NCBI GenBank assembly: GCA_031761405.1
Contig: JASEVX010000001.1
Span: forward strand, 202,448,390 to 202,512,389
Reading direction: 5' to 3'
Length of the DNA stretch: 64,000 nt
DNA from: Serripes groenlandicus
Taxonomy: Eukaryota > Mollusca > Bivalvia > Cardiida > Cardiidae
The notes below the pieces were generated by a model, which worked only from the letters and a program-made list of their open reading frames with translations, ran no database searches and was not told where the DNA came from. The position numbers and the translations under genes are program-made. How positions within the stretch are numbered: position 1 is the first letter of the stretch; each line of letters begins with the position of its first letter. Shown here piece after piece: positions 37,501 to 49,500 of the stretch.

Positions 37501-40500
37501 ACTGTTGGCTGATTTGTCACAAAAAAATTCAAGCAACTACTGTAAAGCAATATCCATCTGGATCTGTAGCATGGATGACACTGGCTTGTTTTTTTCCACA
37601 TATATAATGATAACGCCTTTATTACTTACAAAAATATGCAGCAGACGTCATTTTGGCAAAATCATGAAAATTCTCCATAAATGGGAGTTTAATTATTAAA
37701 AAAAAAGAGTTGAAATATTTTTGGCTTAATTATTAAAAAGAGTTGAAAACATTTTGGCTAACAAAGAAATTGCTCATTTCTCCTCTTGCCACAATATTTC
37801 AAAAGTCATCTGCTGCAGAGAAGTCAGAGGGCGTCTGTGTATTGGAAAGAGTTAAAAGTTTAGGTAGGTTTTCCTGGAGTTTTCCTCTCATATATATACA
37901 TGATGATGCAATGGGTCTTCTGCAAGAAAAAAATGTCTCAACAGTTTAACCCTTACCCTCATATAGACGCGTTCTGATGCCTCTGCAGCAGACAGCTTTT
38001 TGAAAACATAGTGACAAAAGAAGAAATTGCACAAAACGTGCAATTTCTACTTTTGCCAAAATGTTTTCCACTTTTTGTCATAGGTTATCCATTCAATTAT
38101 AGATATTCTCTAATTTTTGACAAAATAAGTTCGAAGTCGTCTGCTGCAGAATTGTGCTATGAGGGAAAGGGTTAACCCTTTTGCTGCGGAAACAAATTTT
38201 GTGAATTTGCAATAAGTATAGACTCGGGTCATCCGGCACATCCGCGTCGACTGACAAGGCTCTATACCTTTGGCAGCTCAACTCAACATTTTGCATTGAT
38301 ACTCCTAAAATTGGGTATGAACTCTTTCCAACGCAAAGCTGGGAAAATCAGCATTCAAAGGGTTTTTAACTCTCAGAGGTGTTTGGTTTGAAATCATCTG
38401 AAGAAAAAAAATACATTTCTTGGTTTGCAAAGGTGTCAAAAGTCACCTACATTTCGGAGAGGATTAAACTGCAAACAGTGTCAATTATTACCTAGAAGCC
38501 TGCTGAAGTGCTCTTTGAGATTGAAGTATTGCATAGGTTACAAAAAAAAACTTTCGAGTAGTTTACAAAATAAATGTTTGAATGTGATAAAAATCATCAT
38601 TATGCAATATGACTCTGACACTAGATTTAATTTCTTACATAAAACATGGAATTGTAGCCCAATTATGTGATGACAAAATAACCCTTTCCCTCATATAGAC
38701 GCTTTCTGACGCCTCTATAGCAGACGGCTTTTTGAAAACATAGTGCAATTTCTCCTTTTGTCACAATGTTTTCCACTTTTTAGCTCGCCTATTCGAAGAA
38801 ATAGGGGAGCTTATGTTATCACCCCGGCGTTGGCGTTGGCGTTGGTGTTGGCGTTGGCGTCCGCGTTGCCAGCTTGGTCAAACCTTTGCGTGCAAGGCCT
38901 TTTCTCAGACACTGTGTATGCTGTTGCTTTGAAACTTCACACACTTATTCAGGATCATTAGGGGACCTTGTATGTCAAGTCCCATAACTCTGGAATGGAT
39001 TTTGACTGAATTGTGCCCCTTTTTGGACTTAGAAATTTGGTCAAACCTTTGCGTGCAAGGCCTTTTCTCAGACACTGTGTATGCTGTTGCTTTCAAACTT
39101 CACACACACTTATTCAGGGTCATTAGGGGACCTTGTATGTCAAGTCCCATAACTCTGGAATGGATTTTGACTGAATTGTGCCCCTTTTTCGACTTAGAAT
39201 TTTGGTCAAACCTTTGCGTGCAAGGCCTTTTCTCAGACACTGTGTATGCTGTTGCTTTGAAACTTCACACACTTATTCAGGATCATTAGGGGACCTTGTA
39301 TGTCAAGTCCCATAACTCTGGAATGGATTTTGACTGAATTGTGCCCCTTTTTGGACTTAGAAATTTGGTCAAACCTTTGCGTGCAAGGCCTTTTCTCAGA
39401 CACTGTGTATGCTGTTGCTTTGAAACTTCACACACTTATTCAGGGTCATTAGGGGACCTTGTATGTCAAGTCCCATAACTCTGGAATGGATTTTGACTGA
39501 ATTGTGCCCCTTTTTCGACTTAGAATTTTGGTCAAACCTTTGCGTGCAAGGCCTTTTCTCAGACACTGTGTATGCTGTTACTTTGAAACTTCACACACTT
39601 ATTCAGGATCATTAGGGGACCTTGTATGTCAAGTCCCATAACTCTGGAATGGATTTTTTTCAAACATTTGGATTTTTTTCTTTTTCTTTTCTTGTATTTT
39701 TCAATTTTGCGTTTAGCTCAACGTTAAAGTTTCGATTTTTTTTTTTTCTCAATAAGTACTGGTTCTAGGGCTTTCATATTTTTTGGGGTAAAACATTTGT
39801 TTTTTGCTGGATTTTGAAAATTGGGCATAGCTTCTTCATATTTTGTTGGATTAATTTCATTTTTTTGTATTTTTGAACTTTGAGCATTATTTTTTTATTT
39901 TTTATTTTTTTTCTTGAATTTTGGAACTTTGTGTTCAGCTCAATTTTTTTTTTTAAATTTCTTGTATTTTTGAACTTTTTTTTTTTATTATTTCTTGTTT
40001 AAAAATAATTGTGTTTAGCTCAATGTTAGAGTTTTGTTTACTTTTTGTGTTTTACACTTGCCTTGATAGTCAAAGCAGGGGACACAGTGAGACATTTAAT
40101 TATGCGTAATTCTTGTCTTTCTTTTGTAAATTCAATTTCAACTGAATTATTCCACTTTTGGATTTTGGACTTTATACCCATGCTATAACTGTTCTGAAGT
40201 AGGCCCTGATAGACGATATCCCTGATAGGCGAGCTATATTGTCCTCCGACAACTCTTGTTGTCATAGGTTATCCATTCAATTATGGAGATTTTCTATGTT
40301 TTGACAAAATACATTCAAAGTCGTCTGCTGCACAATTGTCGTATGAGGGAAAATGTTAACTTCTTACATAAAACTGGAATTGTAACCCGATTATGTGATG
40401 ACAAAATAACAGATGCAATAAAACCTGTAATCACCCTATGTGATCCTTATATTTTATGTAACAGAGGAAATATGAAGAAGGTGTGAAGCATGAAGATGGT

Positions 40501-43500
40501 TTAAAGATAGTCACCCCTGACTGGGTGTTTGACAGTATAGAGAAAGACTGTAGACAGGAAGAGCTGGTGTACCATCCCAGATTTATAGAGATACCCAAAC
40601 CGCCGTCACCGCCCAAACCACCAACTCCACCCACAATAGAACCCATGGAGGTAAGAAAATCAACCACTTGGTTAACCCTTTCCCACAATGGAAAATCAGC
40701 AGTAGTTTGGTTTGGAAACATTTAGACATAAATATGGAAAATCTCAATGAATGAAAGTAGAAATATGGAATAGAATTGAAAACATTGTGATTAATAGAGT
40801 AATCGCTCATAATGAGCAATTTCTACCTTTGCCATATTATTTTAGAAAGATATTTGCTGCAATAACAGACAACTGCTTTTTTGTACATGGGAAAGGGATA
40901 AATATTTTCTATTGCCCATGTAGCTGCTGCTAGTATGGTATTTTAGATGTGGTTTGTTTAGAAAACATCATAGGAAAAAAAGTTACAAAATGTGGGATCT
41001 TAGAAATATGATTTTCATGAATGCAAATATTTGAAATCCTTGTGGGGAAAAGGAGAAATTTGCTTGTATTGAGCAATTTATCCCTTTCCTACAATGTTTT
41101 CTGTGGCGGATTTTTATCATCTGCACCGGAAAATAAATTCTGTTACACTTATTCAGTAAAAGTTTTAGGTTTTGCGTTAGTTTTGTTTACAGTCAAGTCC
41201 CTAAGCAAGACAATGGTGGTATCCTGCTACAGCCCTCGTTGATATGGAATTCATTCCAGATAGTTGGTTACATGCATATAACAAACAAGGGGTGTCAATC
41301 TAGTACTCATTTGTCGCGGATCGCAAATAAGTTTTTTTCTACCATGATAAATTCTTTTTAGTTGAAAACTGTCCTTTAGAAATTAGATTAGAATTCCTGT
41401 AACAAAAGGTTGTAATGTAATGTACATTTCATTCTGCGAAAACCAACCTAAGCGTATTTGTTTCACGGGTAGAAAAAGACCTGACTGCCTGGTCATGCAT
41501 GCTAAGGATCTAAATGGATACTGCCTTATAGTAGTATTTTGATGACCTGACTGATTTTTACCTAAACTGGTCGCACATGCCTGATGGGTTGATGAAAATC
41601 CATATGACTTCTCATTGTTTTTTCTTAATCCAAATTGGGCCTGAAATTTGGCCCCATTCACAAAAGAAAGACTTAACTTCACAAAATCTACCATTCAATT
41701 TCATAACAATTTAATTGTCACTATTTTGACAATTGAAAGGGCCCTGGCCCTGTTCACAAAACTGAGAAGAAAGGCTGCAGTTCTAATAATAGATCCTATT
41801 GGAGATGTTGCCAGCTAGGAATTAGGCATGTTCTCATTCTACATATACTTCTATAAATAACTCTTCATAATACATGCAATGCGCATATTTCCTTTATACT
41901 AGATGCTAGTAGAGCCTGTGTTCTAATATTGCTTGTAGGTAACTCCCCCAATGCCCCAGGAAATTCCAAAACCAGTGTTGGAAAAGGTGGAGGAGGTTAC
42001 AACGACAGGTCGACCAGTCACCCCAGGCAGTGCTAGTACAAAGGAAGCTTTGGCTAAACTTGTAAATAACAGAATGCATGTAAGTTAAATAAGTAAATAA
42101 CTCTTTCCCACATGCAGACGCATTTTGACGCAATTTTATTTTTTGCAAGAATATCTTTAACCCTTTCCCTCATAAGACTATTCTGCAGCAGACGACTTTG
42201 AGCATATTTTGTCAAAATATGGAAAATCTATAATTGAATGGATAACCTATGACTAAAAGTGAAAAACATTGTGGCAAAAGGAGAAATGTTTTCAAAAAGC
42301 CGTCTGCTGCGGAGGCGTCAGAAAGTGTCTATATGAGGGAAAGGGTTAACTTCATTCAATTATAAAACTTTCGTTTATAGAGATTTACCGTACTTTTGCC
42401 TATATATGATTTCAAATTGGTCTGCTGCAGGTTTGTTGTAAGTGGGAAAGGGTACTGATAATGTTATGTTGAACCAATATCAATAGATGTCATCAAGTTT
42501 CCATAAAGGCTCAAACATTGATTCAACACATCCCTAATACAGACGACTTTTTAGACCTTTAAAATCTTGAGAACAATTTTGGAAAAGGAGAATTTGCTTA
42601 AAATCAGCGTTTTCTCCTTTTCCTATAATATTTTCAACTCTTCATTGAAATGATTCTCTTAACTTTGCAAATATAACTTCTGTTGCCTTAACTATTTTAA
42701 AACTGATCACTCTAATAATATCACATAATATAAGGTTAAATATTAATAGAATAATTTTCTGTATCTTTTTCAAGGATGTTCCAGTTCCAAGACACCCCTA
42801 CAACATACCTCAAGGTCATTTTCAAGGTCAGAGTCACCCGGGTCAATTTCCAGGACATCAAGTGCCTCACCCCAATCTTCAATCTGGTCATGTGCCGTTC
42901 CTGCGACCAGGGCACCAACCCAGGCCACAAGGATTTCCTCCAGGACAACCGCCTCCTATGCATATGCAGCAGCCAGGGCCTCGTGGGCATCAGCCACAGC
43001 ATACTGGACTAGGCCCTGGCCCTGGACCGTCACAACAAAAACTGAGAAACATTACAAATAACATGGAAATGCATAGACAACAACAACAACAACAGATTCA
43101 GCAAGTTCAGCAGGCTCAACAGGCTCAACAGGCTCAACAGGCTCAACAGGCTCAACAGGCTCAACAGGCACAACAGGTGCAACAAGCGCAACAGGCACAA
43201 CAACATATGAAACAAACACAAAACAAAATGCCCTTTCTAGGGCAGCAGACACAAGTGGGTACTAGACCTCCACCTCCTCAATATGGACCACCAATGAACT
43301 TTCAGGGACAGCCTCCGCCTCCACCCCAGCCTCAACCTCAACCTCAACAATGGCCGCAATTTTGGGGTCATGACCCCTCAGAGAACGGTAAAAGTACTGT
43401 ATCTTTTTTTCTAAAATTCTTTTGTATTTTAGCATTTCTAAATCTGAGAGAAATCATCTTCCCATATCAAAAATACTATTGTTCGACTAGTTGAATTAAG

Positions 43501-46500
43501 TATTTTCTCTTGAAAAATACCCCGTCCGATGCCTTATGCCCTAAACGACCTGAAAATTATATAGAAAAAGGATTAATTGCTTCTCATATAAATGATTGAT
43601 TAATGAAGTCTTATCAGGGCTGTACAAATCCCATAGCCCGACGCCCGGGACAAGTCATAAATCGCATCGGGCAAGTCGCTAATTGCAACATCTCAGTCCC
43701 GGACAAGTGGCATTTTCCAAAAATCCACGTCCCATTATATCAACCCATGTACGTATTAAACAGTGAATGTAAATTACTGTGTCTGGTAGCCCGGCTTAAT
43801 TACTAACACACATGTTTGTCGTGTATAAATTTGACTGTATGTTACATGCGAAAAACCACTCGCGCGTGACCATAACAAATCAATAACAGTAGGCGGAGTT
43901 ACCCACCTGTCAGATGTGATTTCAGCCAACCGAATCGCGTCAGTAATAGTCGATTAACGTGATATATATGTATCCAATAAGGCTGTCCAATCGGTAATCT
44001 GTCCAATCATAAGTGACAATTGTTCCTTGGAGCTGTGTTATTTCATGAAAGCTAGGGAATTACCTATGGATCGGTCTCGTTAAAATATTCCCTTAAATGT
44101 ATTTTGATCCATATTTCTACTTTCGGTATGCGATGTTTGCAAACTGGTGCAAACCGGTTCAGAAAGACTTGTAAGAAATTTTCGCCATGCAGAAGTTAAT
44201 AAAATAAATTCGATCCAAATTAAAGACAATACGACGACTGCTAAAAAATTATCTTGCCGTTTATCAATTTGAAATACCTTCAAGATCGACATAATTAATA
44301 TTCGTAATATCAAGGACACAAAGAAAATTGTTTGGAATGAAATATATAAATGATTCCCCCGAGTATGATAATTGCCCAATCACGGCTTTGTTTACCAAAT
44401 TAATTAGCATAAATGGCGGGAAAAAAAATCATATGACTTAAAAGTTGCGATTTCATTGGATGAAATGAGAAATTGGGTGACTGACATTCGCGACCTGACG
44501 ACCCCGATGTTTACATTCAACGCTGTTTACCGATTTCGAATTCTCAAAGTAGGGAACCATGATTAACATTGCGCAATCATCAAAATGGCGGCTATGCTGC
44601 GGATAATACCGCAACACCAATCTGACTTAAGTACACGATCTGACTAAATGTAAATGCGTAGCGTTAATAGGAGATGCTTTTAATGAGATTGACCGCAACA
44701 AACGAAACAAATTTAACGTTTTGTTGTCTTTCATTTTTTTGACAAGATTTTTTGATTACATTGAACCTGATAAATTTGACTTTTGGTTAATAAAATTGAA
44801 TTTATCAATGTCTTTCTTTGTAAAACTGACCCTGGTATCGAACACTGCCCTGTTTCGGTGAGGGACCTAAATCGGTGACCTTATTATTTTGTTATCTTCA
44901 ATTTGAAAAGTGCTATTGCATCATTTGACTATGTTGTCTCAAGTTTAACATTTCTGTCAATAGCTTTTGAATCTTTTGTAAATATGGATAAAATACATAC
45001 ATTTTATGCAGAATATTTCAAATAACCTAGTGAAAAATAATCTCTTTTCCAAATTTCATTTTTTTAAAACTGCATGCTGCACTACAGGTCTTTTGCAATA
45101 ATGTTATTTGAATTGGTCACTACCCTTAAATCATGTACAGTGTGTGCTCTTAATGTTATCTTTATAAATACAGAACTAGAAAATAACCCACTAAAAAACA
45201 AATAAAACACTCAAGAAACCGCGATCCGGGCTACCACACAATTCTTAAATTTGTCGCATGTTAAACTTGGTTTGCAGAAAAGTGGGACAAGTGAGAATCT
45301 TAGCAGGACAAGTGGCATTCTGAAAGTCACTTGTCCTGGACAAGTGGCTGAATTTTTTTTTTGTACAGCCCTGCTTATGAGACTTCTCATAATAGATGTT
45401 ACATTTGTAATTTGTTTATGCAGTAGACGACATTTGAAAAACTATATATGGTAAAAAGAGAAATTGCTCAAAACACGTTAATTCCTCTGTTGACACAATA
45501 TTTAAACTGTGTAAGATCAAGTGAACATTTTTAACTTTTTTCTACATATTACATTTTATCCTTGAATGTTCATTCATAATAACTTAATTAAGAAAACAGC
45601 TGAAGTCCTAGGCCAGTTGAGATGTTTTCATATTTTTACACTTTCCAATTTAATATCTCTGTTAATAGTGTTATGCAAGTTTGTTATTTTTAAACCCTTC
45701 CTCCTCATTTATATGACTAACTATGCCTCTCTAGAAGAAGACTCATTAAAACATTATGAGAAAAGGAGAAATTTTTTACACAATTAATTTCATTTTTTAT
45801 CACAATGTTTTCATTAAAAAAAAAATATATTAACATAATATTTCTTCATATGTATATGCTTTGATATTAGATGAATATATAAAACAAATATATTGGTTCA
45901 CTGATAACCTTTGCCCTTATGTAGGCCCATTTTGATGCATCTGCAGCAGACAGCTTTTGAAAACATTGTTGCAAAAGGAGAAATCTGTTCATGATAAACA
46001 ATTGAGCAATTTCTCCTTTTGACACAATGTTTACAACTTTATTCAGGAAAACCAATTTTGATTATGAATTTTGCCCAGATTTCTTCCAAGTTGTCGGCTG
46101 CATATTTGTTGTATGTGGGTAAGGGTTAATTGCATGTGTCTGTATATATCTCAATGAAAGATGTTTCTGTTTGAACAGTCCCACCAGAAATGTGCTTACT
46201 AGGCTGTATCTTCTATATAAATGATTATCCAAAAATCGTTGGCATGGAACAGATAGCTGTCTGGAAAAAGGTAAAAAGAATAGCTTACAGATTTATCTAG
46301 AAATTCAAGTAGAATACAAGATGCTGTTGAAGTTTCTAAGACTTTACAACACATTGCAGTTAAAAAGAGAAATTGCTCAAAAGAGTAAATTCTCCTTTTC
46401 TCCCAATGTTTTAATTGTTTCCAAGGCTGTGTCATAGTTTAGCTTAACCCTTTCCCTCATATAGACACTTTCTGCCGCCTCTGCAGCAGACAGCATTTTG

Positions 46501-49500
46501 AAAACATAGTGACAAAAGAAGAAATTGCACAAAACGTGCAATTTCTCCTTTCGCCACAATGTTTTCCACTTTTTGTCATAGGTTATCCATTCAATTATGG
46601 AGATTTTCTATTATTTGACAAAATATGTTCAAAGTCGTCTGCTGCAGAATTGTCGTATGAGGGGAAGGGTTAAAACATGCAGCAGACGGCTTTTTAAAAA
46701 CATAGTAACAAAAGAAGAAATTGCACAAAACGTGCAATTTCTCCTTTTGTCACAATGTTTTCCACTTTTAGTCATAGGTTATCCATTCAATTATCGAGAT
46801 TTTCCATTATTTGACAAAATTATGTTCAAAGTCGTCTGCTGCAGAATTGTCGTATGAGGGAAAGGGTTAAAGCAGACGGCGTTTTGAAAACATAGTGACA
46901 AAAGAAGAAATTGCACAGAACGTGCAATTTCTCCTTTTGTCACAATGTTTTCCACTTTTAGTCATAGGTAATCCATCTGACAAAAGGGTTTAAGATTTCC
47001 TTTAATAAACATATAACACTGACGGCAGAGAACTAGATGAGGAAGAGTAAACAGGTCTTGCTTCCACAATATCTCTGTTAGCAAATAAAAAACCTATGTT
47101 GTGGGTTTTTAAAAGTATCATCTAGGTAACAACAACATGGGTTTTTGAGGTCAAATACGCAAACTCCCCATATCTAGAGTTCTGGGGTTGTTAAAGTTAA
47201 CTTTAATGAAGTTTGGTTTTAAAAGTGATATTAGGAATGTAGACAATTTTCAGCATTCTTTGTATTATAATTACCTCAAATTATAAGAGATTAGTTCTCT
47301 GACCAGATCCATGCACATTATTCGATCTTATTCAGTGTTTTTACCCTTTCAATAATAATCAATTTGGTAAACAACATAATTAAACATTCAAAAATTTATA
47401 TAGATCTACATGTAAATTGTTGATAAGAAAACCAGTAAAGTGTCGGGTGTTTTGCATATTGCAGTTTTGATTTTGATTTTGATTTTTTATTCGGCCTACA
47501 ACATGAGAATACATTATTTGTGCAATTAAATGTCAATCTTGGTCATTCGTTCAAATTTCAAGCCACGGTTACCTTTAACATTTCCTAACAATGTGACACT
47601 CGGGGGGATTTATTGTTTGACATACATCTCTTTATTCTAACAGGTTATAGAGCAACATGGCGGCCAGGTAGATCCATCATACTCAAACAGGGTCACTCAT
47701 GTTATGTGCGCTAACCAAAAAAGTGATGTATATTTATTGGTAAGGATTCATTACTTGTTAACAAAGCTTTGACTGAAAGTCTTGTACACATTTTGGCCCA
47801 CACAATATATCAGCCTTTGTTCACCCATTAAATATCAAGCATTTTATAAAGTTGAAGGTTAGAAACATCTTGACTTATATCACTAAAAGTAAGCTTTCAA
47901 AACTGACAGATATCTTGAATGCACAGATCTTTATCTATACACTTTTCAAAAATACCCTGAAGTAAGTTTTTCTGCTCATATTTTATATTTAGTATTTGTA
48001 AAGAGATTTAATGGCCTCATATTGTTTACATGTATGTATGTTTGAATATTGTGTTTGCTCCTTTTATTCACTTATTTCCTTGTTTTCAGGCATTAAGAGA
48101 CCAGCGTAGAATAGTGACAGCTTTCTGGCTGAATGATGTCCTGTTGAAAAAGAAGCTTCTTCCCCCCTGGCAGGCCTTACATTTACCTCTCTTGTACAGC
48201 GAAGAAAATAAAAAGCCTTGTAGTAATCAAGTAAGGATTTAATCGACATCACCCTTTCCCACATACATCAATTTAGCAGTAGACGATATCGAAAAACATT
48301 TAGGCAAAATTATGGGAAATCTCTATAAGGGAAATTATTATTAAAAAGTGTTGAATTATTGTGGCAAATATGATAAATTGCTCTTTATGAGCAATTTCTC
48401 GTTTTGCCTTATTTTCAAAATCTGTTTGCTTCATAGGTTCCAAAATGCTTCTATATGTAGGAATGGATTAAGATAAAGGATGTATTTCATGTTCTGATAT
48501 ATTCTTGTTTAACCTCAAATCCCAAAATTATTGTACTCAAATGAATTTTCTCATATTCTTTTGAGTACCCAGGTCATATGAAAGGCACTCAACTATAACT
48601 TACAATATGTTAAAACAGGGCATGAAATATTATATGACAATTAAACCACAACATATTTTATAGGAACTAAACTTTTTGTCTGTAATTTTGGTTATTTTAA
48701 CAATTTATTGTTATTTGATGGCAAGCAAAACTCCTTTGATTACTTTTATAAATCGTCTATTTCAGATAATCAGTATTACCAATTTTGATGGGGAAGATAG
48801 GACCAGAGTTAAACAGATGATAAATGCACTGGGAGCTAAATACACAGGCTACATGACGAGAACTAACTCGGCTCTAGTCTGTCGCAGGTGAGACATTGCT
48901 TCCTTTGCCTGTGTACAGTACAGTTTTTGGCCGAATTGCTCTAGCAATTCCGGTCTATAGATTGGCGATGTCTGTCCGTCAACATTTTGGTTAAAGTTTC
49001 AGGTTGAGGCAAAATCTCAGCACTGGAAAGGGTTACAAACCTGAAACTTTGCCTGAATGTAACCAGTAACAAGTTCTATTGATTTCTATGGTTACTTTGA
49101 CCTTGACCTTGGTTTGTCGATTTTCAAGGTGAAATTGCCGACAATCCGGCCTTACCGTCTTCAGCGGTTTCTTGTTTATGACTCTTTTGAGACACTGTTT
49201 TGAAACTGTCAGAATTAAGATGGCTGTCACAAAGTAAAAACATAGTCATACTGGTTTGTATCTACACATAACATGCAGGGTGCACTTTGAGAACAAACCA
49301 AAACACCTTTCTTACAATTGTAGATTTAGATCATCCTGGGCATGTGCATAGTTTAATCTGGCTCTTTCACTTTTCCTTAAAAAATGCAAAAATAGCCCCC
49401 ATTTTCAAATGAATTATTACTGATATGCTGAAAGACATTACTTTTAACTTTCTCTTATAATTTCCGAAATTTTAGTATTTAATATTTTGTCTACTGTTTG

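Larger units (their letters stand above)
38677..40359 (-). mobile_element. piggyBac-like MITE split by HINE-like element E
   Basis: Halves 38677-38781 and 40260-40359 rejoin as CCACTTTTT-GTCATAGG, the same MITE position that is split at 15702. The 5' half lacks about 20 bp at the hairpin. The right end is GAGGGAAAATGTTAA. Confidence 0.85.

Noticed and set aside
38972..39289. Open frame with repeated [14 protein letters not shown]
   Set aside because: Translation of the 163-bp minisatellite of element E, not a repeat protein.
40583..40819. Antisense frames over PAXIP1 exon 6
   Set aside because: Complement of the proline-codon stretch and an adjacent MITE.
42776..43252. Open frames on both strands beside PAXIP1 exon 8
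   Set aside because: Shadows of the Gln/Pro-rich exon; only the frame with LRNITNN and GHDP joins the neighbouring exons.
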